Positions 35,911-44,384 of a DNA stretch of 64,000 bases are shown here, one piece after another. This stretch comes from Pectobacterium polaris (GTDB lineage Bacteria > Pseudomonadota > Gammaproteobacteria > Enterobacterales > Enterobacteriaceae): contig NZ_CP017481.1 in assembly GCF_002307355.1 (NCBI RefSeq), positions 1,922,001-1,986,000 on the forward strand. The letters run 5' to 3'. The notes below the pieces were generated by a model. It ran no database searches. It was not told the origin of the DNA and was given only the letters and a program-made list of their open reading frames with translations. Both the position numbers and the translations under genes were made by a program. The stretch's first letter is position 1; every line of letters starts with the position of its first letter.

Positions 35911-37557
35911 ATGGAAATATTTTTTACGATTCTTATTTTGACCCTGGTGGTATCCCTGTCTGGGGTCGTTACCCGCATTTTACCTTTTCAAATCCCTCTG
36001 CCTTTAATGCAAATCGCGCTTGGTGCCATCCTTGCCTGGCCCCAGTTCGGTTTGCACGTTGATTTCAATCCCGAGCTGTTTATGGTGCTCTTCATTCCGC
36101 CGCTGCTGTTTGCCGACGGTTGGAAAACGCCGACGCGTGAGTTCCTGAAGCACGGTCGAGAAATTATTGGTCTGGCACTGGTTCTGGTCCTGATTACCGT
36201 AGTGGGCATCGGCTATTTCATCTACTGGATGGTGCCGGGCATGCCACTGATTGCGGCCTTCGCGCTGGCCGCCGTGCTGTCGCCAACGGATGCCGTCGCG
36301 CTGTCTGGCATTGTCGGTGAAGATCGTATTCCGAAAAAGCTGATGGGAATTTTGCAGGGCGAAGCGTTGATGAACGATGCGTCCGGCCTGGTGTCGCTGA
36401 AATTTGCTGTCGCGATTGCGATGGGCACGATGGTGTTTACGGTTTCCGGTGCGACGCTGGAATTCATGCAGGTCGCACTGGGCGGGCTGCTGGCGGGCGT
36501 CGGTGTGACCTGGTTATTCGGTAAATCGCTGCGCGCTATCAGCCGCTGGAGCGGTGATGATGCTGCAACGCAGATCGTACTGCTGCTGCTGTTACCTTTC
36601 GCGTCGTATCTGATTGCCGAACACATTGGCGTCTCAGGCATTTTGGCTGCGGTGGCGGCGGGGATGACCATCGGGCAGTCGGGTGTGATTCGTAGCGCGC
36701 CGCTGACGATGCGGCTGCGTGCGAACGGCGTGTGGTCGATGTTGGAATTCGTGTTTAACGGCATGGTGTTCATCATGCTGGGCCTGCAATTGCCGGACAT
36801 TCTGGAAACCTCGGTGACGCAGGCAGAGCTGGATCCCACAGTTGAAACCTGGATGCTGTTTACCGATATCGTGATTATCTATGGTGCTCTGCTGCTGCTG
36901 CGTTTCTGCTGGCTGTGGGTGATGAAAAGATACAGCATGCACATTCAGAAAAAGCGTCCGATGATCTTTGCCGAGTTTTCCACGCGCGAGCTGTGGATCG
37001 CGTCCTTTGCCGGCGTGCGAGGGGCGATTACGCTGGCGGGTGTGCTATCTATTCCGCTGCTGCTGACGGACGGCACCGCGTTCCCATCTCGCTATCAGCT
37101 GGTATTCATCGCCACGGGCGTTATTTTGTTTTCTCTGCTGTGTGGCGTGCTGGCGTTGCCGTTTCTGCTGCGTGGTGTGGTGGTCGCGGACAAGGCCGCG
37201 CATGCCAAAGAAATCCGCATGGCGCGTATGGCGGTGGCAGAAGTGGCGATCAAAAGTATGCACAAAATGGAGGAGCGTCTGGCCGCCGATCGAGAGGAAA
37301 ACATTGATGAGCAGGTGCTGAAAGAAGTCAGCGCACGCGTCATTGGCAATCTGCGTCGACGGCTCATTGATAAAGACGATCCTGAAAATGGCCTGCTGAT
37401 TGAGAATCTGGAGCGGCGTTTTCGCCTGACTGCGCTGAATTCCGAACGTGCGGAGTTGTATCATCTGCGTGCCACGCAGCAAATCAGCAATGAGACATTA
37501 CAAAAAATGCTGCGCGACCTCGACCTGATGGAAGCGCTTCTGATCGAAAATGAGTAA
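35911..37557 (+). CDS. yjcE: CPA1-family Na+/H+ antiporter YjcE
   Basis: This 548-residue inner-membrane antiporter exchanges Na+ (or another cation) for protons. About twelve helices occupy residues 1-410, with FADGWKTPTREF, the ion-binding SPTDAVALSGI and GEALMNDASGLVSLKF motifs, and FAGVRGAITLAGVLS. A cytoplasmic C-terminal tail of about 130 residues is rich in charged helices. Sequence and order after ghxP equal E. coli. A strong terminator follows at 37619. Confidence 0.92.
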   Translation: MEIFFTILILTLVVSLSGVVTRILPFQIPLPLMQIALGAILAWPQFGLHVDFNPELFMVLFIPPLLFADGWKTPTREFLKHGREIIGLALVLVLITVVGIGYFIYWMVPGMPLIAAFALAAVLSPTDAVALSGIVGEDRIPKKLMGILQGEALMNDASGLVSLKFAVAIAMGTMVFTVSGATLEFMQVALGGLLAGVGVTWLFGKSLRAISRWSGDDAATQIVLLLLLPFASYLIAEHIGVSGILAAVAAGMTIGQSGVIRSAPLTMRLRANGVWSMLEFVFNGMVFIMLGLQLPDILETSVTQAELDPTVETWMLFTDIVIIYGALLLLRFCWLWVMKRYSMHIQKKRPMIFAEFSTRELWIASFAGVRGAITLAGVLSIPLLLTDGTAFPSRYQLVFIATGVILFSLLCGVLALPFLLRGVVVADKAAHAKEIRMARMAVAEVAIKSMHKMEERLAADREENIDEQVLKEVSARVIGNLRRRLIDKDDPENGLLIENLERRFRLTALNSERAELYHLRATQQISNETLQKMLRDLDLMEALLIENE

Positions 37558-37618
37558 GACGCGGTGAGGTGATCCTCGTTACCGCGTTGATTTCTTTCTC
37601 TTCTCTTTCCTTCCTCTG

Positions 37619-37652
37619 CATCCCCATGGCGTAAGCGATGGGGATGTTTTTT
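37619..37652 (+). terminator. Rho-independent terminator after yjcE
   Basis: CATCCCCAT pairs with ATGGGGATG (9-bp stem, 10-nt loop) and is followed by TTTTTT. Confidence 0.88.
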
Positions 37653-37705
37653 ATGCGTCCAGTCTAAGAACGACGTCAGGCGATTGTAAACTGCTTGTCA
37701 CTAAA

Positions 37706-37720
37706 TGATAATGATTGTTA
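37706..37720. promoter_or_regulatory. Fur-like box upstream of the response regulator
   Basis: TGATAATGATTGTTA fits the 7-1-7 Fur pattern (TGATAAT-N-ATTATCA) at twelve of fourteen fixed positions. It is 150 bp before the regulator gene. Iron control is a hypothesis only. Nothing else is seen in 37653-37869. Confidence 0.5.
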
Positions 37721-37869
37721 TTATCCGTAGGACTTTTCTTAGAAGTGAAAAACGGCCCGCACGGTATCAACATCGTGTGGGGTGAATGGCTGTTTGAAGG
37801 ACCAGATAAAATAAACGGACATTAACCCTAAATTAATTAGGTAATAAGCCACGTTTATAGGGGAACATT

Positions 37870-38580
37870 ATGCGTGTATTAGTGGTTGATGATGATTCTG
37901 TGCTGTGCCATTGGCTGGGGTCTAAATTACATTCCCACGGCCATTCTTGCCGAATGGTGCATGATGGCGCGCACGCATTAAAAGCGATCAAGGATGAAGT
38001 TTATGATGTCGTTCTGTTGGACAGAATGTTACCCATCATGGATGGATTTACGGTATTACGTGAATTACAAGGCTCACGTCATCCGCCTATTATGCTGCTC
38101 TCGGCGCTGGATCGTGATGTCGATCGAGTGATGGGGCTGGAACTTGGTGCGGAAGATTATCTCGGCAAGCCTTTTAATTTTAATGAGCTTAGATTACGTC
38201 TGGATATTATGGCGCGGCGCGGTAAACGCCATATCGATAATCCTTCCATGCTGACCTTTGAAGACCTGCAACTTGACCGTATGCAGCGCGTTGCATGGCG
38301 CGGCGGCAAGCGTATCGACTTGACCGATAAAGAAATCAAGTTACTGATTATATTAATGGAAAATCCGGGTCAGGCGATTACGCGTACGATGCTGTTAGAG
38401 CGCGTATGGGGCTACAATTTTGATCCGCAGACCAATCTGATCGACGTTCATATGTCAAAACTGCGGGCAAAAATTGATAAAGGCTTCCCGCATCCATTAA
38501 TTAAAACGCTGAGAGCGATGGGCTACGCATTAGGCGCGGTAGATAAGGACAAAACCGATGTTGGCAGCCACGCTGAATAA
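37870..38580 (+). CDS. OmpR-family response regulator
   Basis: This 236-residue regulator has an N-terminal receiver domain with phosphorylation site Asp51 (VVLLDRMLP), acidic pocket VVDDDS, and switch residues (LLSA, GKPF). A winged-helix DNA-binding domain follows at about 135-225 (DKEIKLLIILMENPGQ, VDVHMSKLRAKID-type recognition helix). It overlaps the sensor kinase gene by 23 bp. The pair directly precedes the Tad pilus genes, so control of those genes and of the adhesin is likely but inferred. Confidence 0.92.
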   Translation: MRVLVVDDDSVLCHWLGSKLHSHGHSCRMVHDGAHALKAIKDEVYDVVLLDRMLPIMDGFTVLRELQGSRHPPIMLLSALDRDVDRVMGLELGAEDYLGKPFNFNELRLRLDIMARRGKRHIDNPSMLTFEDLQLDRMQRVAWRGGKRIDLTDKEIKLLIILMENPGQAITRTMLLERVWGYNFDPQTNLIDVHMSKLRAKIDKGFPHPLIKTLRAMGYALGAVDKDKTDVGSHAE

Positions 38581-40057
38581 AGTAAAAATAAAGAAGCTTG
38601 GGCAGCGCTGGCAGGTAAAAATAAAACACTGGCAATTACTGGGGGCAAGCCAATATCCCGGCTTTTTATGCACCTCTAATTTTCGCCAGGCAATAACCAT
38701 TGTTTTTCTGTTCTTATTGATGATGCTGATGTGTATTGTCGGCTTCAGTTCATTAAGTGAAACGCTGATTAGAACGCATGTCCGCGAAGTTATTCTGGGT
38801 AATATTTACGACTACTCGATGCAGTCGCGTTTAACGAATGCCGATAGCTTGATTACGCAATTACGGCACGATAATCGAGCGAAAGGGGATGAATTACCGC
38901 TGTTTCTGGTGATGGATAAACACGGTGATATTCTGTATCACAATCATCCCTTGAAAATGCATCTTTTAACCCCCCATTCTGCAAACTCACACCCTCTGGA
39001 AATGCGGCAGCATACCGATTGCCGGATGGATGTCAGCTGTCTTAAAGCCGAAATTTCCAGCCCTGACGATCCCAATCTGATCGGTTTGTCCGTGATGTTG
39101 GATGACGGTGGCGTGCTGTTTACCGCTTACAACATTCGACCCATGTTAGAACGGGTGAGGACAATCCCGCTTGTAGCAGGGGCGGGACTGTTTGTCGTAC
39201 TGCTTTTCTGCCTGTTTATCAGCCGTCATTTCAGTTTACGCCGCTTGCGCAGCGTGGAGAAAATCCGCGCGGCGCTGCATCGCTACAGCAGCGGCGAGCA
39301 ACAGGTGCGTATGCCGCTGTCGCCTTACGACGATGATTTTGACAGTCTGAGTGCCGATATTAACCAGAATCTGGAACGGATTGAGCGCTTGATGGAGCAG
39401 GTGCGCAGCACCTCCAGCCATGTCGCGCATGAACTGCGTACGCCGCTGACGCATCTGCAAAATCGCTTGTTCAATCTGACGGAGCGGGCAGGGCTGGATA
39501 ACGACATTCGTGATGAATTGAATCTGGCGGTGGGCGAGGTGCATAAAATTCTCGGGCTATTCCGTACCGTGATGCGCATCGGTGAAATCGAAAGCGGGCG
39601 CTGCGTGCACCAGTTTGAGAACATTGAAGCGCGCCAGCTGCTGGAAGAAATTGCCGAATATTATCAGCCGCTGGCGGAAGAGCGCGGCTGTCGCCTGAAG
39701 ATTGAAATCAAAGCCGGCATTCAGCTCTTTGGTGACCGGGCGCTGCTGTTTCAGGCGCTGGCCAATCTGGTGGAAAACGCGCTGAAATACGCGGCGCAGG
39801 GTAAATACATCACGTTGAGCGTGACGCTGTATCGTGGCTGGATCGCCCTGAGTGTTGCTGACCGTGGTCCGGGCATTCCGCCCGCGCTGCATTCCAAAGC
39901 GCTACAGCGCTTTCAGCGGTTGGATACCTGGTTTCAGTCCGGCTACGGGTTGGGATTATCACTGGTTCAGGCGATTACTGACCTGCACGGTGGAAAGCTC
40001 TATCTGGACTCCTCAGAGCCGGGCCTGAACGTTTATCTGTGCCTTAATCGCTGCTAA
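38558..40057 (+). CDS. Sensor histidine kinase
   Basis: This 499-residue kinase has a cytoplasmic basic start, a first membrane helix at about 46-66, a periplasmic sensor of about 130 residues with a Cys pair (TDCRMDVSCLK), and a second helix near 200-220. HAMP-type linker, dimerisation domain with His291 (VAHELRTPL), and ATP-binding domain (NALKYA, DRGPGIPP, GYGLGLSLVQ) follow. The signal is unknown. It is translationally coupled to the regulator gene. Confidence 0.9.
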   Translation: MLAATLNKVKIKKLGQRWQVKIKHWQLLGASQYPGFLCTSNFRQAITIVFLFLLMMLMCIVGFSSLSETLIRTHVREVILGNIYDYSMQSRLTNADSLITQLRHDNRAKGDELPLFLVMDKHGDILYHNHPLKMHLLTPHSANSHPLEMRQHTDCRMDVSCLKAEISSPDDPNLIGLSVMLDDGGVLFTAYNIRPMLERVRTIPLVAGAGLFVVLLFCLFISRHFSLRRLRSVEKIRAALHRYSSGEQQVRMPLSPYDDDFDSLSADINQNLERIERLMEQVRSTSSHVAHELRTPLTHLQNRLFNLTERAGLDNDIRDELNLAVGEVHKILGLFRTVMRIGEIESGRCVHQFENIEARQLLEEIAEYYQPLAEERGCRLKIEIKAGIQLFGDRALLFQALANLVENALKYAAQGKYITLSVTLYRGWIALSVADRGPGIPPALHSKALQRFQRLDTWFQSGYGLGLSLVQAITDLHGGKLYLDSSEPGLNVYLCLNRC

Positions 40058-40273
40058 TCCTCTTTTTTTCTCGATGAATACGATGCGTGGTGAGTGGGTT
40101 TTTCCTGCTTGCCGCGACCATTTTCTCGTGATCGTTTATGAATATCCCTGCAAAAAACATGAATATTTATTAATTTTTCCTGCAATGTAAAGTGTGTTAA
40201 TTATTGATTTATATTGATAATTTTTTGTATGGAAAGATTAACGAATATTAATGTTCTACTGCTTGCGGCGCTT

Positions 40274-40304
40274 GATAATAAGTCTCATTATTAATCTTAT
40301 TATC
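40274..40304. promoter_or_regulatory. Inverted repeat upstream of flp
   Basis: GATAATAAG (40274-40282) is perfectly inverted at 40296-40304 (CTTATTATC), 22 bp centre to centre. It lies 68 bp before the pilin gene in an AT-rich leader and is a candidate operator; part of it (GATAAT-N6-CATTAT) also resembles a Fur site. The rest of 40058-40371 shows no gene. Confidence 0.5.
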
Positions 40305-40371
40305 ATCATGGCACCCCCCGAATTTCCGAGTAGGCCATGATTTCTTTGCCTGCGGATTAGAGAGTCTTCCC

Positions 40372-40593
40372 ATGAAAAATATGAAAGCAAAATTGCGTTC
40401 TTTCCTGCGTGACGAGAGCGGTGTAACGGCAATCGAATACGGCATTCTTGCGGCGGCAATGGCGGCAGCCATCGGTGCTATTTTCGGCGGCGACGGTATC
40501 TTCGTGAAAGCGCTGAATGAGAAATTCAGCCAAATCGCCGATCAAATTACCGGTACGGGCACCAGCGGCGGTACATCCGGCGCAGCGAAATAA
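40372..40593 (+). CDS. flp: Flp-type major pilin prepilin
   Basis: This is the 73-residue precursor of the type IVb Flp pilin. Cleavage by TadV is expected between Gly17 and Val18; the mature start VTAIEYG has the required Glu at +5 and Tyr at +6. A hydrophobic helix and a Gly/Thr/Ser-rich tail follow. It is the first gene of the tad operon, and a leader of over 300 bp with an inverted repeat precedes it, consistent with strong separate control. Confidence 0.95.
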   Translation: MKNMKAKLRSFLRDESGVTAIEYGILAAAMAAAIGAIFGGDGIFVKALNEKFSQIADQITGTGTSGGTSGAAK

Positions 40594-40600
40594 GCGCGAG

Positions 40601-41152
40601 ATGGCGGATTACGCGCACTGGCCGCAGACGGTACTGCTGATAGGGTGCCTGCTGTGGTGTATCAGTACCGACCTGTTAGTACGCAAAATTACGAATCAGG
40701 CGGTACTGATTTTATTGCTGGGCTGGCTGTTTTTCAGCGCTTCACATGTCCTGCAATCCGGTGCGTTAGATATGTTGGCACTACGCAAAACGCTCTGGGC
40801 GCTGCCAGGCGCGGCGGCAGTACTGGTTGTGGGATTTGTGCTTTTCCTCACCGGCAGATTAGGCGCTGGGGATGTCAAGCTGATGAGTGTGCTGTGCCTG
40901 TGGGTCGGGCAAGGACACCAGATCGTTTTCGTCATGGTGACGGCACTGGCTGGCGGTGTTTTGGCGCTTAGCCTGCCGCTGCTGAATACCGTACCCACAG
41001 CGGTGGCGATGGGCATTCAAACCACCAACCGGATATTCAAGAGTCGGTTGCCTATGCCACCCGCGTTGCCCGCCGATCTTTCTCAAGGCATACCTTACGG
41101 CGTCGCCATTGCGTTCGGCGCGATATATGTCCTGATTTTTCCCTTGTTTTAA
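40601..41152 (+). CDS. tadV: Prepilin peptidase TadV (CpaA)
   Basis: TadV is the aspartic prepilin peptidase that trims Flp and the TadE/TadF pseudopilins. The 183-residue membrane protein carries the two catalytic aspartates, Asp24 (STDLLVRK) and Asp91 in GAGDVKLM, and lacks the methylase part of PilD, as usual for TadV. The start at 40601, 7 bp after flp, is chosen over an in-frame upstream start inside flp. Confidence 0.92.
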   Translation: MADYAHWPQTVLLIGCLLWCISTDLLVRKITNQAVLILLLGWLFFSASHVLQSGALDMLALRKTLWALPGAAAVLVVGFVLFLTGRLGAGDVKLMSVLCLWVGQGHQIVFVMVTALAGGVLALSLPLLNTVPTAVAMGIQTTNRIFKSRLPMPPALPADLSQGIPYGVAIAFGAIYVLIFPLF

Positions 41153-41198
41153 TTCTGTCGCAGCTTTAAGACACACACGCTAGGGTAGGCAAGTTGAA

Positions 41199-42143
41199 AT
41201 GAAAGTGAACTCTACATACGTACTGTCAGGCGCGCTCGTTCTGGCAGGCATTGTTGCGCTGATGGTGCGTAGCCATCTCTCTTCTGAACCCCCTGCGCCG
41301 CCTCCGGTCGTGGTTAAAGCGCCGGAAAAAACTGCTGTTTTGGTGGCCGCGAAAGATCTGCATCCCGGTGATTTCATTGATTCTACCTCGTTGCGTTGGC
41401 AGACCACGGATGAATCGGTTTCCCGTGCGTTTAACTTCGTTCGCGGGCCGGACAGCAAGTCCCCGCTATTGGGCGCGACCCTGCGTGAAACGGTGAAGGA
41501 AGGCGCGTGGCTCAGCAGTAATGCTGTTGTGAACCCCAATGAGCCGGGCTTCGTTGCTGCTGTGCTGCGTAAAGGGATGCGTGCTATCTCCGTTCCTACC
41601 AGCGCTATTGCGAGTAATGCCGGGCTAGTGTCCGCTGGCGATCGTGTTGATGTGATCCTCAGCATGAGACGAGACGATCAGTCAGAGCTACCTGCAAGCC
41701 GTAATCAGCCTGTTGTGATGCCGCTGCTGGCATCACAAACGATCGTGCGCGATTTACGCGTATTGGCGCTGAACGATAAAACCGGTACGCCGGTATACCC
41801 ACGCTTTGAAGCTGAGGAAGACGGTACGGTGCTTGATGCCACCGCCAAAAGCCGTCAGCCTGCCGTGCGTTCTCGTCCTGCAACCTATCAAACCGTTACG
41901 CTGGAAGTGACGCCTCAGCAGGCTGAAGCGCTGGCGGTTGCCAAAGAGCTGGGCATTCTGCATTTGGCACTGCGCAGTGCCGATCTGGATGATGTAGTCG
42001 ATCCAGCCACAGGGCGGCCACATGTGACCACGGTTCCGCTGGCGACCGATATCTACGGAGCACTATCCGTAGGATCCGGCGGACACAAAGTGAAAATCTA
42101 TCGCGCTGAGCAAAAAGACGTGGTGACGTTCCCCTCCCGATAG
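41199..42143 (+). CDS. rcpC: Flp pilus assembly protein RcpC (CpaB)
   Basis: RcpC is a periplasmic, inner-membrane-anchored protein of the Tad outer-membrane complex. At 314 residues it has one N-terminal membrane helix (VLSGALVLAGIVALM), an SAF-type domain (VAAKDLHPGDFIDSTSLRW) and a beta-rich RcpC/CpaB domain (GMRAISVPTSAI, AGDRVDVILS). It lies between tadV and the secretin gene, the standard position. Confidence 0.92.
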   Translation: MKVNSTYVLSGALVLAGIVALMVRSHLSSEPPAPPPVVVKAPEKTAVLVAAKDLHPGDFIDSTSLRWQTTDESVSRAFNFVRGPDSKSPLLGATLRETVKEGAWLSSNAVVNPNEPGFVAAVLRKGMRAISVPTSAIASNAGLVSAGDRVDVILSMRRDDQSELPASRNQPVVMPLLASQTIVRDLRVLALNDKTGTPVYPRFEAEEDGTVLDATAKSRQPAVRSRPATYQTVTLEVTPQQAEALAVAKELGILHLALRSADLDDVVDPATGRPHVTTVPLATDIYGALSVGSGGHKVKIYRAEQKDVVTFPSR

Positions 42144-42222
42144 GACGAACACGCAATCTGACAGCCTGCGGGGTGCCGCGAGCTGCTCATGGAAAAATGA
42201 AGCCCATTACGGAATTAAGTAA

Positions 42223-43662
42223 ATGACGATGTTTTCGCTGTTTTTGAAATCGGACTTTCGGGGTACGTGCAAACGATTGCTGGCCGCTGGCCTGTTTAAT
42301 GCGGTATTGCCTGTCACGCTGACGACGATGATGTTGCCTGCGACTACGCTGGCTGCTGGGGTATCTGTAGCGCCAGTAACCGATGAGGTGCGACTGACCG
42401 TGCACCAAGGACGGTTATTGCAACTCAGCGATCTGCCGGACAGCGTGCTGGTGGCCGATCCGAATATTGCCAGTTTCGAACTGCCTTCACCGGGTAACCT
42501 GTTTGTCTACGCCAAAAGCGTCGGTACCACCACGCTCTATGCAATGGATGAAAATGGCAATGTGATCAACGCCATTCGTCTGGTGTCCGAGCATGATTTG
42601 AAAGCGCTGGGTGAACGCATGAAGCGTGAATTCCCCGGTGCGGATATCCAACTGGAACCCTCGATTCCCAGCGGTGTGATTGTGCGCGGTAGCGTCGATA
42701 CCCCGCAGGATGCCAAACGTGTCATCGACAGTATTCAGACTTACATCAAGTCATCTGTAGGCGGTGGTCAGGGCGGCGGTGGAGGCGGTGGCGAAAGACT
42801 ACCGGGTTCCAGCGAAACGTCCGGTAACGTAGTCAACCAGCTCAAAATCAAAACGCCTTCGCAAATCAATATTCAGGTGCGCGTGGTGGAAGTGTCCCGC
42901 AAGTTAACCAGTGAACTGGGCTTCAACTGGGCGGCATCACTGAGCACCGGTAGCGGCAACATGACCGCAGGCAGCGGATCGCGTCTTAATCTGTTCAGCG
43001 CTACGACCGGAAGATTTGCTAACCCAACGGATACTGGCTTCCTGAACTTCGGTCGCTCCAGACTGAGCGGATTGTTAACCGCGATGAACCAGCAGGGCAT
43101 GGCGACCGTGTTGGCCGAGCCAAACCTGACGGCGATGTCAGGGGAAACCGCTGCGTTTGCCGCAGGCGGTGAAGTGCCAATCGTTCTGATCACCAATAAC
43201 AGCGTCAGCATCGATTACAAATCCTACGGTGTGATTCTGCGCATGACGCCAACGCTGCTGTCTGCTAACCGCATCAGCCTGCACATTGCGCCGGAAGTCA
43301 GTGAGCTAACCGACGTCGGTTCCGTACAGCTGGAAGGCGGATCGCGCATTCCGGCCTTAACCGTGCGCCGTGCGGATACCACGGTAGAGCTAGCCAGCGG
43401 ACAGAGCTTTGCGCTGGCGGGCATGCTGCGTAGCGCCGGTAGCCAGACGATCAACGGCGTGCCGGGATTAAGCAGCGTTCCGATGTTTGGCCGCCTGTTT
43501 GAAAGCGAATCCACCAGTCAGGAAGAAACGGAATTGGTGATTATCGCGACCGCCTATGTCGTTGAGCCAGTTAACGCGGGCGATCTTCAGACACCGGGAC
43601 AAGGCGTAAAAATGCTGGATTCGTCCATGCCGCGCTCTGCATCTATCGGCTATCTCTACTGA
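42223..43662 (+). CDS. rcpA: Tad secretin RcpA (CpaC)
   Basis: RcpA forms the outer-membrane channel for the Flp pilus. The 479-residue precursor has a signal peptide, the pilus-secretin N-terminal domain (GRLLQLSDLPDSVLVADP), a BON-like segment, a glycine-rich linker near residue 180 and the C-terminal secretin domain with GEVPIVL and the VPMFGRLF motif near the end. It is slightly short but complete. Confidence 0.94.
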   Translation: MTMFSLFLKSDFRGTCKRLLAAGLFNAVLPVTLTTMMLPATTLAAGVSVAPVTDEVRLTVHQGRLLQLSDLPDSVLVADPNIASFELPSPGNLFVYAKSVGTTTLYAMDENGNVINAIRLVSEHDLKALGERMKREFPGADIQLEPSIPSGVIVRGSVDTPQDAKRVIDSIQTYIKSSVGGGQGGGGGGGERLPGSSETSGNVVNQLKIKTPSQINIQVRVVEVSRKLTSELGFNWAASLSTGSGNMTAGSGSRLNLFSATTGRFANPTDTGFLNFGRSRLSGLLTAMNQQGMATVLAEPNLTAMSGETAAFAAGGEVPIVLITNNSVSIDYKSYGVILRMTPTLLSANRISLHIAPEVSELTDVGSVQLEGGSRIPALTVRRADTTVELASGQSFALAGMLRSAGSQTINGVPGLSSVPMFGRLFESESTSQEETELVIIATAYVVEPVNAGDLQTPGQGVKMLDSSMPRSASIGYLY

Positions 43663-43683
43663 GTCCGCGAGGGGCAATAAAAC

Positions 43684-44370
43684 ATGAAAACGATCAACAA
43701 CAGTTACCCCCTGCTTCGCCCGCTGCACATGCGTGTGGCGGTGCTGACCGCCGTTGTTTTGCTGGCGGGATGCGGATGGAATAAGCCGATTAACGACGTA
43801 CGTATGCAGCGCTTTGATCAGCCTGGGCTTCAACCGATTGCCGTCCAGCCTTCATCGGTGTCAGTGCCGTTACTGGTTGCACCGAACGGGCGCGGGTTCC
43901 TGCCTGAATCCTTGAGGCAGCTCAATATCATGCTGAAGGATCAAGGGCGGCTCTCCGCACAGACGCTGACGCTGATCCCACACAGCGCGAGCGGCGAGCA
44001 GATGGCAGGGCGACTGGTTACCGTGCTGAAAAACGCCGGTGCTAATCCACAGAATGTGAAGCAAATGCGCCGTTCTACGGCGAGTGGACAGAATGGCGAT
44101 CTGGAAGTGATCTCCGAGGCGCTGGTGGTCAAAACCACCCGCTGCACGATCAATGACCCCAATCAGCTGATGGTGAAGCCTTATGAGGCAATTGGTTCTC
44201 TCGGCTGCGCCACGCAAAACAATCTGGCGATGATGGTTGCGGAGCCACGCGATCTGATTCAGGCCAAAGCGCTGGACGGTGCGGATGGTGTGGCGGCGGT
44301 CAATAGCATCGAACGCTATCACAAAGATGAAGTGAAAGAGCTCATCGACATTAACTTTGAAGAAGATTAA
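43684..44370 (+). CDS. rcpB: Tad outer-membrane lipoprotein RcpB (CpaD)
   Basis: This 228-residue protein has a lipoprotein signal ending LLAGCGW and resembles CpaD, the lipoprotein partner of the secretin: SGEQMAGRLVTVLKNAG, then a conserved GSLGCATQNNLAMMVAEPRDL segment typical of the family. It lies between rcpA and tadZ, as in Aggregatibacter. It probably aids insertion or gating of the secretin. Confidence 0.9.
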   Translation: MKTINNSYPLLRPLHMRVAVLTAVVLLAGCGWNKPINDVRMQRFDQPGLQPIAVQPSSVSVPLLVAPNGRGFLPESLRQLNIMLKDQGRLSAQTLTLIPHSASGEQMAGRLVTVLKNAGANPQNVKQMRRSTASGQNGDLEVISEALVVKTTRCTINDPNQLMVKPYEAIGSLGCATQNNLAMMVAEPRDLIQAKALDGADGVAAVNSIERYHKDEVKELIDINFEED

Positions 44371-44384
44371 GGGCGTGACATTCC

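Noticed and set aside
36222..37482. Several long minus-strand ORFs opposite yjcE
   Set aside because: They are shadows of a GC-rich membrane-protein gene with clear E. coli counterpart on the plus strand.
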